The notes under the pieces: model-generated
The model's database searches: none
What the model saw: the letters and a program-made list of their open reading frames with translations, nothing else
What the model was told of the DNA's origin: nothing
Translations under genes and position numbers: made by a program
In this document: one piece after another, positions 43,502-52,003 of the stretch
Numbering within the stretch: position 1 is the stretch's first letter
Layout: each line of letters starts with the position of its first letter
Assembly (NCBI RefSeq): GCF_000685035.1
Contig: NZ_BAYB01000038.1
Span: 1-64,000 of the forward strand
Source of the DNA: Paraburkholderia ferrariae NBRC 106233
GTDB taxonomy: Bacteria; Pseudomonadota; Gammaproteobacteria; Burkholderiales; Burkholderiaceae
Direction of reading: 5' to 3'
DNA length: 64,000 nt

Positions 43502-44221
43502 TTACGGATAGGTGGGATTGTTCGAGATGGTGTAATCGAAGCCCCGATTGAACGGCAGCACCTTGTCGATGTATTGATCGACCCACTGATCGACCTCGGC
43601 AATCGACGACTTCGGCACGAACACCACGTCCGCTGTCTGGAGAACGACGTCCTGCGCGGGATCGCCCGTTTGCGTGAACGCATCGACATCGATCGTGCGC
43701 AGCATCGGCCGGCCGTCGGGGCTGCGGCGAATCAGCACGATCTCGTGGGTGCGCGCCGTGTCGAGCAGCCCTTGCGCGGCGATCACGGCCTGCATCACGT
43801 TCATCCCCGGATGCAGCGGAATTTCACCGGGCTTGGCAACCTGTCCGCCCACATAAACATGGCTCGACGACTGCGCGATGGCCACCGATGCCTGAGCATG
43901 GGCGGCCACGCCGTTGGCGGCGAGCGCCTTGTCGATGTTGCCCGCGAGTTGGGCCACCGAAAGGCCCGCTGCCGGCACCGTGCCGGCAAACGGCATGCTC
44001 AGGGTGCCGTCGGGCGCGACGGGCCCGCGGTAGTTGAGTTCGCCATTGAACGGCAGGACGACCGAAAGATCGTCGCCGGGCTGAATGCGATAGACGCTGG
44101 GGGTCGTATCGACCCAGGTTGCGAAGCTGGCCGGTCGCTGGTATTGCGGCTCCACCCAGGTGCGGGTGCAGGCGGCGAGCAACATCAGCACCAGGACAAA
44201 TACCGGGCGGAGTCTGTTCAT
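43502..44221 (-). CDS. Polysaccharide export lipoprotein (Wza/GumB-like)
   Basis: 239 residues. Lipobox LLAAC with Cys18, Poly_export domain (YRIQPGDDLSVVLPFN) and two SLBB-like segments (VYVGGQVAKPGEIPL). Shorter than Wza (379), similar to GumB. Forms the outer-membrane export channel with the Wzc/GumC-like partner encoded divergently. Start ATG 44221 gives a clean lipoprotein signal; upstream in-frame codons look non-coding. Confidence 0.92.
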   Translation of the reverse strand: MNRLRPVFVLVLMLLAACTRTWVEPQYQRPASFATWVDTTPSVYRIQPGDDLSVVLPFNGELNYRGPVAPDGTLSMPFAGTVPAAGLSVAQLAGNIDKALAANGVAAHAQASVAIAQSSSHVYVGGQVAKPGEIPLHPGMNVMQAVIAAQGLLDTARTHEIVLIRRSPDGRPMLRTIDVDAFTQTGDPAQDVVLQTADVVFVPKSSIAEVDQWVDQYIDKVLPFNRGFDYTISNNPTYP

Positions 44222-44403
44222 TGAGCGTGTGGTAAATGGCTTTGACTGCCGAGTCCGGGTCCGCAAACGATTCACATGAGAAAAGTGTCTTTTGGGAACG
44301 ACAGAGCCTGCGTCAAATTCATAAAAATATCAGGCTACAGCATGTTTTCTTACGTATTATATGCGCCTTCGGCACTGAACCTGTGGGTCTGGAACCACAC
44401 CGT
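44222..44403. promoter_or_regulatory. Divergent promoter region of the export genes
   Basis: 182 bp, AT-rich at 44280-44370, between the wza-like gene (leftward) and the wzc-like gene (rightward). No defined operator was found. Confidence 0.5.
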
Positions 44404-46557
44404 ATGGTTATTACGACTAGAACAAGACCTGAGCGAAAAACTGCTGTCGTTGAACTGACGATTCGGGATTATCTCAACACGTTTTTCTACTATCGCAAGG
44501 TCGCGATATCGGTATTTCTTTCCGTCGTCCTGCTCGGTATGGCCGTGGCGGTGATGGTGCCCATGCCGTACCGCGCTCAGGCAACGCTGCTCGTATTGCT
44601 TGCGGGTTATTACGACCAGTCGAACAACCCTAACGGCTCCGCCGGGCTGCAGCCGATGATCGGCCAGCTCGACAGCGTGGAAGCCCAGATCCTCAGCAGC
44701 CCTGAACTTCATCGCGACGTCATCATTGCGAAGCTGGGACCGAATGCCAGCGAGCGCGAAATCGACAATCAGGTTCAGGATTTCGAGCGGCATCTGCATA
44801 TCGAGCAGAACGATGCCGCCAACACCATTCAGCTCACTTACTACGACGCCGACCCGAAGGTGGCCGCGGACGCCCTGTCGCGCCTGCTCGACAAGTACTT
44901 CCGCCGGCGCGCGACCATCTTCACTTCCGGCCGCGTGGATTTCCTGAACAGCCAGCGCGACGACGTCAAGGCGCAGCTGGACAAGGCCAATGCCGACCTG
45001 CTCGCATTCCAGAAAACGCACGGCATTGTCGATATCGACGACCAGATCTCCCGCTCCGTGCTGCTCGAAAGCCAGCTCGTGCAGCACAAGCTCGAAAACG
45101 ACAGCAAGCTGGCCCAGGACCGCGGCGAACTCCGGTCGATGCAGGCTTCGTCGAGGGGCGTCAAGGCGACCATCCCGATCTTCACCGACGACTCGGAAGC
45201 CGCGCACGCGCTGGACACGATGCAGCTTTCGCTGATGCAGCTCCAGACGCGCCGTGCCGATTTCGCCTCGCGCTACATGGCCAACTCGCCGTTCGTGCAG
45301 CAACTCGATCAGCAGGTGACCGACATGCGCGCCAGCATCGAGAAGCAGAAGCAGCAGTTGGCAACCGCTACGCGTTACGGCCACAACGACTATTACGACG
45401 TGGTGCAGGGCAAGCTGTCCTCGCTGAACGCCAGCATCGCCGGCGAAACCGCGCTTGCGCAGACGCTCGACGAGCAGATCAGAAACGCGCGCACGCGCCT
45501 GAAGAACCTGAGCGATGTGTCGAGCCAGATGCGCCAGCTCCAGGCGGACCGCGACATTCTGGCCGACAGCTTCAAGGAGCGCTCCCGCCAGGTCGAACTC
45601 GCGCGAATCCAGCAAGGCCAGGTCAGCCAGGTCGACAGCACGAACGTGCGCGTGATCCAGGCACCGTTCCCGCCCTCCGAGCGCAACGTGTCGGGCAGCG
45701 TGATCGTCTCGGCCAGCGTCGCGGCGGGGCTGCTCATTTCCGCGCTCGTGGTGCTGGTTCTCGCCAGCCTGCGCGAAACCTTCCTGAGCCCGGAGCAGGT
45801 CGAGCGCTCCCTGCTGCTGCCGGTGCTGGCCGCACCGCTCTCGCTGGGCGGCGTGCGGCGCCCCGGCGCATCGGGCATGGCCGCATCCGATACGGGCAGC
45901 GTGGCTCCACGCCCCGCTCACCTCGCCTACGGGCGCATGATTGCCTCGATCAATGCGAGTACGGATGCCCCCGCCAAGGTGGTGATGGCGCTCTCGTTCA
46001 GCCAGAACGACGGACTGCTGCCGGTGATCCGGGGACTCGCCGTCGAACTCGAACATCGCTCGGCCAAGCCCATCCTGATTCTCGACATGGCGTCCGCGCC
46101 CAATGCGCCGCTTTATGGCCCGTTGAATGCGCAAGGACTGCTGCCCTGGCCCGGCCACGGTGGCGTTCACGACCGCACGGCGGCGCTGCCGCCGGACACC
46201 GTGCACGCGAACGATCTCGTCTTCGAGCGCGTGGAAGGCCACAACATCGTGGTCGCACGGCCGCGCAGCGGGGTGTTCGCGTCGTCGTGGCAGCAAACCA
46301 GCAGCGTCTTCGAGGCCCTGCGCAAGTCGCACGATTACATCGTGGTGCATGCGCCGCCCGCCAGCCAGTCCTTCGCCGGCATCGAAAACGCCGCGCTCGC
46401 CGATGCGACCATACTCGCGGTTCGCGCCGAAGCCACGCGCAAGCCCATTGCACTCACGCTCAAGACGCAGGTTCAGGACGCCGGCGGCCGGCTGATCGGC
46501 ATCGCGCTCACGCACCGCCGCGGTTATATCCCCGACTTCATTTACCGCTTCTTCTAA
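44404..46557 (+). CDS. Wzc/GumC-like chain-length protein with a degenerate kinase-like domain
   Basis: 717 residues. Wzz domain with membrane helices at about 33-53 and 430-457, joined by a long coiled coil (about 160-400) and the GNVR-like LADSFKERSRQVELARIQ. The C-terminal part (about 520-717) has the fold of a BY-kinase (ILILDM as Walker A'-like strand, YIVVHAPPAS as Walker B-like), but the P-loop is replaced by FSQNDGLLPVIRG and there is no C-terminal tyrosine cluster. Probably a non-catalytic co-polymerase, as GumC is. ATG 44404. Confidence 0.9.
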   Translation: MVITTRTRPERKTAVVELTIRDYLNTFFYYRKVAISVFLSVVLLGMAVAVMVPMPYRAQATLLVLLAGYYDQSNNPNGSAGLQPMIGQLDSVEAQILSSPELHRDVIIAKLGPNASEREIDNQVQDFERHLHIEQNDAANTIQLTYYDADPKVAADALSRLLDKYFRRRATIFTSGRVDFLNSQRDDVKAQLDKANADLLAFQKTHGIVDIDDQISRSVLLESQLVQHKLENDSKLAQDRGELRSMQASSRGVKATIPIFTDDSEAAHALDTMQLSLMQLQTRRADFASRYMANSPFVQQLDQQVTDMRASIEKQKQQLATATRYGHNDYYDVVQGKLSSLNASIAGETALAQTLDEQIRNARTRLKNLSDVSSQMRQLQADRDILADSFKERSRQVELARIQQGQVSQVDSTNVRVIQAPFPPSERNVSGSVIVSASVAAGLLISALVVLVLASLRETFLSPEQVERSLLLPVLAAPLSLGGVRRPGASGMAASDTGSVAPRPAHLAYGRMIASINASTDAPAKVVMALSFSQNDGLLPVIRGLAVELEHRSAKPILILDMASAPNAPLYGPLNAQGLLPWPGHGGVHDRTAALPPDTVHANDLVFERVEGHNIVVARPRSGVFASSWQQTSSVFEALRKSHDYIVVHAPPASQSFAGIENAALADATILAVRAEATRKPIALTLKTQVQDAGGRLIGIALTHRRGYIPDFIYRFF

Positions 46558-46582
46558 CGTGGCGCAGCGCCCGCCGAACACC

Positions 46583-47554
46583 ATGCCCCAGATCAGTGCG
46601 ATCTTGCCCATCAAAACGCGGGGCAGGCACTACGCCGACAATATCGGCCGCTGCGACATCCTGTTTTCGTCGCTGCGTCACTTCGCGAAGCCGGATACAT
46701 TCCATCGCATCGTTCTCGTCGTTCCGCACGACGAGGTCGATGAAGTCAGCGGCTACGCGCAAGCATGGTCCGATTTCCCGATCGAAGTGATCGACGAATC
46801 GCAGTACATGGGGATTTTTGGCGAATTTTCGCAGCGTCACCAGATCCGCAACTGGCACCGGCAGCAGATCATCAAGCTCTACGCGCCCGCGTGGATCGAG
46901 ACCGAGTATTTTCTCGTGCTCGACCCCGACTGCTTCGCCACGCATGCGTTCGACGCGAGCACCCTGCTGCCCGGAGGCCGGGCGCTTACGCATTTGCAAC
47001 CGCGCAACGTCGAACCGTATTACTGGGAAGCCTCGGCCAAACTGCTCGACGTCGATCCGCAACTGGAGCGTGACGGCATCTGGTGGACGCCGGCCATCCT
47101 GTCGCGCACGCTGTGCCTGAGTCTCCAGCAGCGACTTGAAGCGGTACATGGCACCGACTGGCGGCGCGTGCTGCTGGCCAACTACGCGATCGACTGGACC
47201 GAATACACGCTGTATTGGCTGAACGCGGAGCGCGAAGGTCTGCTCGAGCGCTATCACGCCACGCCGCAACCGGGCCAGCGCGCGCTGCACGCCGCGGAAA
47301 GCGTCTGGTTCGCGGAGAAGATGGAAGCCTGGAGTGGCGCACGTCATTTCGCGCCGGAGAGCGACGGCCTGTTCGCCGTGGTTCAGAGCAATACGCGCAT
47401 TCCGCTGCAGCACGTCGTGGAAAAACTCTCCCCGCACTTTCCCGTGAAGGTCCAGGCGTATCGGCGCCATTTCGATCCGGCGTTGAAAGGCGCCGAGCTT
47501 TACTCGGCCGTGGCGCGGCGCGGGCTCAAACTGCTGAACAGGTTGCGCGGCTAA
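46583..47554 (+). CDS. Glycosyltransferase-like protein (DUF6492 type)
   Basis: About 323 residues. N-terminal ISAILPIKTRGRHYADNI, then VVPHDEVDE, and a DxD-like LVLDPDCF at about 115-122; LPGGRALTHLQPRN follows. These fit nucleotide-sugar transferases of the DUF6492 type. It follows the Wzc-like gene by 25 nt, or 1 nt if GTG 46559 is used; neither start has a clear ribosome site. Likely adds one sugar of the repeat unit. Last gene of the polysaccharide locus. Confidence 0.8.
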   Translation: MPQISAILPIKTRGRHYADNIGRCDILFSSLRHFAKPDTFHRIVLVVPHDEVDEVSGYAQAWSDFPIEVIDESQYMGIFGEFSQRHQIRNWHRQQIIKLYAPAWIETEYFLVLDPDCFATHAFDASTLLPGGRALTHLQPRNVEPYYWEASAKLLDVDPQLERDGIWWTPAILSRTLCLSLQQRLEAVHGTDWRRVLLANYAIDWTEYTLYWLNAEREGLLERYHATPQPGQRALHAAESVWFAEKMEAWSGARHFAPESDGLFAVVQSNTRIPLQHVVEKLSPHFPVKVQAYRRHFDPALKGAELYSAVARRGLKLLNRLRG

Positions 47555-47577
47555 CGCGGCACGCACCCCTGTAGCGC

Positions 47578-48603
47578 CTAGCCTTCGTTTGGAATGCCAT
47601 CGATGGGGCACTCGGCCGTCCCCGGTGTCGCGCGCGTAAGTGCTTCGACTCGCAGTCGCGTGCCTTCGGGATCTTCGACCCAGTCCCGATAGAACCCGAA
47701 GGGACAGGCTGCCACGCCATGCGCGCTCCCGCCCGAGTTGATCGTGCCCGTGTACCCTCGGTGCAGCAGCTTGTACAGATGGTTTTGCGACTGCATGTTA
47801 CGCCGGGCGTCGCGAATCATCGAGAGCGAAAGTTCGGCGTACTGCACACCCATCTCTTCCTCGCCGCATTCGCCAAGCGTGCGCCCGTCGAAGCCCACGA
47901 TTGCCGAGTGCCCGAAGTACGAGTACACACCGTCCCAGCCGGCGGCATTCGCCACGGCGACATAGGTGTTGTTCATCCACGCCATGGCCTTTGCAACCAT
48001 CACCTGCTGGTCCTTGGCCGGGTACATATAGCCCTGGCAGCGCACGATCAGCTCTGCGCCGTTCATCGCGCAGTCGCGCCAGATCTCGGGATAGTTGCCG
48101 TCGTCGCAGATGATCAGGCTGATCTTGAGTCCCTTCGGGCCTTCCGTTACGTAGGTGCGGTCGCCGGGGTACCAGCCTTCGATGGGCGTCCACGGCATGA
48201 TCTTGCGGTACTTCTGCACGATCTCGCCGCGATTGTCTATGAGGACGAGCGTGTTGTACGGGACCTTGTGGGGGTGTTCTTCGTGACGCTCGCCGGTTAG
48301 CGAGAACACGCCCCATACGTTGGCCTTGCGGCACGCTGCTGCAAATATTTCTGTTTCCTCGCCGGGTATGGTCGAAGCGGTGTCGAACATTTCCTGGCGG
48401 TCGTACATGATGCCGTGGGTTGAATATTCCGGGAACACGACCAGGTCCATGCCCGGCAGGCCCTGTTTCATGCCGACTACCATGTCGGCGATGCGGCGTG
48501 CGTTTTCGAGTACCTCTGCCTTTGTGTGCAGGCGCGGCATTTTGTAGTTGACTACTGCTACGCCTACGCAATCGCGGCTGCTTGAAATGTCACCATGTCG
48601 CAT
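47578..48603 (-). CDS. amiE: Aliphatic amidase (nitrilase superfamily)
   Basis: 341 residues, close to Pseudomonas AmiE (346). The Glu-Lys-Cys triad falls at the canonical positions: E59 (FPEYS), K134 (KYRKIMPW) and C166 (IICDDGN). Hydrolyses short aliphatic amides (acetamide, propionamide) to acids and ammonia. It lies downstream of fmdB on the same strand but behind a long hairpin, so its expression may be partly separate from the amide transporter operon. Confidence 0.97.
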   Translation of the reverse strand: MRHGDISSSRDCVGVAVVNYKMPRLHTKAEVLENARRIADMVVGMKQGLPGMDLVVFPEYSTHGIMYDRQEMFDTASTIPGEETEIFAAACRKANVWGVFSLTGERHEEHPHKVPYNTLVLIDNRGEIVQKYRKIMPWTPIEGWYPGDRTYVTEGPKGLKISLIICDDGNYPEIWRDCAMNGAELIVRCQGYMYPAKDQQVMVAKAMAWMNNTYVAVANAAGWDGVYSYFGHSAIVGFDGRTLGECGEEEMGVQYAELSLSMIRDARRNMQSQNHLYKLLHRGYTGTINSGGSAHGVAACPFGFYRDWVEDPEGTRLRVEALTRATPGTAECPIDGIPNEG

Positions 48604-48700
48604 GGTTCGGTATCCTCTTTATGAAAAGTGGTTGAGGTTTGGTTTTGGGGGGTGGTTTGCGGGCGCATTGGGGGTGTTATTTGCGGTTTTGCGGTTTTGC

Positions 48701-48838
48701 GGTTTTCTGTTTTCGTGGTGGTTTGCCTGGGTTGCCCCTGTGCGGGGCGGCACCTACTTTTCTTTGCAGCGGCAAAGAAAAGTAGGTGCCGCCCCGCACA
48801 GGGGCAACCCAGGCAGACCACCACGAAAACAGAAAACC
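48701..48838. repeat. Long inverted repeat: 67-bp arms, 4-nt loop
   Basis: The arms 48701-48767 and 48772-48838 are reverse complements with a single mismatch, around loop AGCG. Centre is CTTTGC/GCAAAG flanked by TACTTTT. It lies between fmdB and amiE on the minus strand. Direct GCGGTTTT repeats (48681-48706) precede the left arm. The element could terminate fmdB transcripts, but the length is far beyond a terminator; a mobile intergenic repeat element common in Burkholderiaceae is more likely. Confidence 0.9.
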
Positions 48839-48865
48839 AAAAAACAGGAGCAAAAAAGGCACCCC

Positions 48866-49201
48866 CTAATGACTAATCATCCACGGCCGCCCAGCCGGCC
48901 TCTTGATCCCGTCCGGCGCCGCACCAGAAAGCCTTCCGCTGCTCCCCGAACAACAACCGCATCCCGCACGATGCCGCAGCGGAGCACCCTCACCAGACTG
49001 CCGCGGCGTATGTGCCGCCCGCTCATTAACTGCATGGGCGCCGCGCCGCGCACTCCCCATCAAGGCAAGCGAAGGCGCACTAACCACTCGCCCACTCTCG
49101 CCCCCGCAAACAGGACAAGAACACGGCTTCTCACGATCCGCGATGCGCCGCATGACAGAAAACGACCCGCAACTCCCACACTCGAAATCGTAGATAGGCA
49201 C
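48866..49201 (-). CDS. fmdB: FmdB-type zinc-ribbon regulator
   Basis: 111 residues. N-terminal zinc ribbon MPIYDFECGSCGSF with partner CSCPVCGG (about residues 27-34). The rest is low-complexity with a CGCCSGSSG segment. FmdB proteins accompany formamidase/acetamidase genes and are thought to be regulators. It starts 26 nt after the fmdA stop and is in the same operon. Confidence 0.9.
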   Translation of the reverse strand: MPIYDFECGSCGSFSVMRRIADREKPCSCPVCGGESGRVVSAPSLALMGSARRGAHAVNERAAHTPRQSGEGAPLRHRAGCGCCSGSSGRLSGAAPDGIKRPAGRPWMISH

Positions 49202-49226
49202 GACATCCTCTCCTGTTTACATTCCT

Positions 49227-50465
49227 TCAAGCCTTCGCAAGATCGGGCGAACAAGGCAAATCCACTCCACCCTGAATGTACCGAACGGGCCCTTCGGCAT
49301 TCGGCCGAATGTCAAAGTCGAAAATCTGCGTAGGCAGCCACAAGGTCGCGCAGGCATTCGGAATGTCCACCACACCGCTGATATGCCCCTGTACCGGCGC
49401 ACAGCCGAGCAGCGAATACGCCTGCGCCCCCGAATAACCAAACTTCTTCAGATATTCGATGGCGTTCAAACAAGCTTGCCGATACGCAACCGTCACGTCG
49501 AGATAGTGCTGCCCGCCCTGCTCGTCAACAGAAATGCCTTCAAAAATGAGGTAATCGTTGTAGGTGGGCGTAATGGGACTCGGCTGGAACACGGGATTGC
49601 GAATGCCGTATTTCGCCATGCCGCCCTTGATGATATTCACCCGCATATGCACCCAACCAGCCATCTCGATCGCGCCGCAGAACGTGATCTCGCCGTCCCC
49701 CTGGCTAAAGTGCAGGTCGCCCACCGAGAGTCCCGCGCCGTCCACATACACCGGGAAAAACACCTTCGATCCGCGCGACAGATCCTTGATGTCGCAATTG
49801 CCGCCGTGCTCGCGCGGGGGCACCGTGCGTGCGCCCTGCGCTGCGGCCTTGTCGCGCGCCTCGCCCGCCAGCTTGCCCATATGCGCCGTGGCCGCGAACG
49901 GCGCATTGGCGAGCGGCGGCACGCGTTCAGGGGCTGTCGCGATCAGGCCGGTCTCGCGCGCGTTCCACGTTTCGAGCAGCTTCGGATCGGGCAGGCAGCC
50001 GATCAGGCCGGGGTGAATCAAGCCCGCGAAATTCACCCCGGGAATATGGCGCGAACTCGTATACACGCCGTGAAAGTCCCAAATCGACTTTTGCGCGTCG
50101 GGAAAATGGTCGGTGAGAAAGCCGCCGCCGTTCGTCTTCGAAAAGAAGCCGTTGAAGCCCCACTGGCTATCGGCCTTCGCCCCTATGTCGAGCAGGTCCA
50201 CCACGAGCAGGTCGCCGGGCTCCGCGCCGTGCACGCCCACGGGGCCGGACAGGAAGTGCACGATCGACAGGTCGATGTCGCGCACGTCGTCGGCGCTGTC
50301 GTCGTTCTTGATGAAGCCGCCGGTCCAGTCGTAGGTTTCGAGAATGAAGTCGTCGCCGGGCTTGACCCAGCAGGCCATGGGAATGTCGGGGTGCCAGCGG
50401 TTGTGCACCTGCTCGTTTTCGTAGGCCGACTGGTTCAGATCGACCTTGATGAGAGTTTCGGGCAT
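49227..50465 (-). CDS. fmdA: Formamidase (FmdA/AmdA family)
   Basis: 412 residues of the acetamidase/formamidase family: NRWHPDIPMACWVKPGDDF, GPVGVHGAEPGDLLVVD, HPGLIGCLPDPKLLETWN, GGNCDIKDLSRGSKVFFPV and GDLHFSQGDGEITFCG are all present. Hydrolyses formamide to formate and ammonia. ATG 50465 was chosen over an in-frame ATG at 50534 because the family N-terminus is MPETLIKVDLNQ. Its neighbours are five transporter genes upstream and fmdB downstream. Confidence 0.97.
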   Translation of the reverse strand: MPETLIKVDLNQSAYENEQVHNRWHPDIPMACWVKPGDDFILETYDWTGGFIKNDDSADDVRDIDLSIVHFLSGPVGVHGAEPGDLLVVDLLDIGAKADSQWGFNGFFSKTNGGGFLTDHFPDAQKSIWDFHGVYTSSRHIPGVNFAGLIHPGLIGCLPDPKLLETWNARETGLIATAPERVPPLANAPFAATAHMGKLAGEARDKAAAQGARTVPPREHGGNCDIKDLSRGSKVFFPVYVDGAGLSVGDLHFSQGDGEITFCGAIEMAGWVHMRVNIIKGGMAKYGIRNPVFQPSPITPTYNDYLIFEGISVDEQGGQHYLDVTVAYRQACLNAIEYLKKFGYSGAQAYSLLGCAPVQGHISGVVDIPNACATLWLPTQIFDFDIRPNAEGPVRYIQGGVDLPCSPDLAKA

Positions 50466-50544
50466 TGCGTTCGCTCCTGGGTTCGAAGGTTGGCGGGTTC
50501 GCGGGTCGGGATACATGGTGCGGCAGGAAAACACCGCACCGCAG

Positions 50545-51234
50545 TCATACGGAGAGGTATTCGCGGATGCGGTCGGTATCGCCCGCGTCGCGCGTACTTT
50601 GATGCACGAAGCGGCCGCCCTCGATCACGAAGAGCCGGTCCGCCACGTCGAGCGCGAAGCTCAACACCTGCTCGGACACCACGATGGCGATGTTGCGGGT
50701 CGCGCGAATCTGGTTCAGCGCTTTCGCGATGTCCTTGATGACCGAAGGCTGGATGCCTTCGGTGGGTTCGTCGAGCAGCAGCACCTTCGGGTCCGTAGCG
50801 AGCGCGCGTGCAATGGCAAGCTGCTGCTGCTGACCGCCGGAGAGATTGCCGCCCTTGCGCCGGCGCATCTCGAACAGCACGGGAAAGAGCGCGTAAAGAT
50901 CGTCGGGCACACGCTGGGTCTGGGCATTCTCAAGGCCCGTCTGAATGTTCTCTTCGACGGTGAGCGAGGCGAAAATCTGCCGCCCTTGCGGCACATAGCC
51001 AATGCCCTTCGCCACGCGCCGATAGCTTTCGTCCTTCGAAACATCGGCGCCACCCACCCGCACCGTGCCGCGATTGGCCGGCAGCATGCCGATCAGCGCC
51101 TTGAAGAGCGTGGTCTTGCCCATGCCGTTGCGGCCCATCACCGCCACGCTTTCGCCGTTCGCCACCGAAAAACCGACGCCGTGCAGCACTTCGCTCTGGC
51201 CGTAGCTCACGACAAGATCGTCCACTTCAAGCAT
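50545..51234 (-). CDS. urtE: Urea/amide ABC transporter ATP-binding protein UrtE
   Basis: 229 residues, LivF-type. Walker A GRNGMGKTT, signature LSGGQQQQL, Walker B VLLLDEPTEGIQPS. Hydrolyses ATP with UrtD to drive import of urea or short amides. Starts 22 nt after urtD. Ends 79 nt before fmdA, so transporter and formamidase are probably one transcript. Confidence 0.93.
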   Translation of the reverse strand: MLEVDDLVVSYGQSEVLHGVGFSVANGESVAVMGRNGMGKTTLFKALIGMLPANRGTVRVGGADVSKDESYRRVAKGIGYVPQGRQIFASLTVEENIQTGLENAQTQRVPDDLYALFPVLFEMRRRKGGNLSGGQQQQLAIARALATDPKVLLLDEPTEGIQPSVIKDIAKALNQIRATRNIAIVVSEQVLSFALDVADRLFVIEGGRFVHQSTRDAGDTDRIREYLSV

Positions 51235-51256
51235 GATGTGTTCTCCGTTCTGGCGT

Positions 51257-52000
51257 TCAGTGGCCGAGATAAACGTCGATCACGCGCGGATCGGCCTGCA
51301 CCTGCGCCATCGGCCCTTCCGCGAGGATCTTGCCCTGATGCATTACCGTCACCTTGTGCGCGATGCGTTCGACGAATGCCATGTCGTGCTCGATCACGAT
51401 CATCGAGCGATTGCGGCAAATGCGGTCCAGCAGTTCGGCGGTCAGTTCGCGCTCGCGCACGCTCATGCCTGCAATCGGCTCGTCGAGCATCAATAGTTCG
51501 GGGTCCTGCATCAGCAGCATGCCGATCTCGAGCCACTGCTTCTGGCCGTGCGAGAGCAACCCGGCTTCGAGATCGAGCGAGGCCACCAGACCGATCTCTT
51601 CGGCCACGTCGCGCACTCGCCCGGCCACCTCGTCGTCTTCGCGATAGGCCAGCGCGCCGAACACGCTGCGCCCGCGCGGGAACGACACTTCGAGGTTCTG
51701 TGCAACGCTCAGGTTCTCGTAGATCGAAGGCGTCTGGAACTTGCGGCCAATGCCCTTGCGCACGCGGCGAAACTCCGCGAGATTCGTGATTTCCTCGTTC
51801 CGAAACTTGATGCTGCCAGCCGTTTCCTTCGTCTTGCCGCAGATGAGATCGAGCAACGTGGTCTTGCCCGCGCCGTTCGGCCCGATCACCACGCGCAACT
51901 CGCCGCGTTCGAGATAGAGATTCAGCGAATCGATTGCCTTGAAGCCGTCGAACGACACGGTCAGGTCTTCGATCGCGAGCAGAAAGTCGGTATTGCTCAT
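51257..52000 (-). CDS. urtD: Urea/amide ABC transporter ATP-binding protein UrtD
   Basis: 247 residues, LivG-type. Walker A GPNGAGKTT, LSHGQKQWLEIGMLL as the signature, and ELLMLDEPIAGM as Walker B. The LSHGQKQWLEI variant is specific to UrtD rather than LivG. ATG follows GTGAGG, 3 nt after urtC. Confidence 0.94.
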   Translation of the reverse strand: MSNTDFLLAIEDLTVSFDGFKAIDSLNLYLERGELRVVIGPNGAGKTTLLDLICGKTKETAGSIKFRNEEITNLAEFRRVRKGIGRKFQTPSIYENLSVAQNLEVSFPRGRSVFGALAYREDDEVAGRVRDVAEEIGLVASLDLEAGLLSHGQKQWLEIGMLLMQDPELLMLDEPIAGMSVRERELTAELLDRICRNRSMIVIEHDMAFVERIAHKVTVMHQGKILAEGPMAQVQADPRVIDVYLGH

Positions 52001-52003
52001 GCC

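Noticed and set aside
44404..46557. Active tyrosine autokinase
   Set aside because: The Walker A motif and the C-terminal tyrosine cluster are absent.
44350..46614. Long minus-strand frame opposite the Wzc-like gene
   Set aside because: No recognisable domain; complementary to a well-supported coding region.
48701..48838. Long inverted repeat considered as an insertion-sequence end pair
   Set aside because: The arms are adjacent with a 4-nt loop, there is no transposase and no target duplication was seen.
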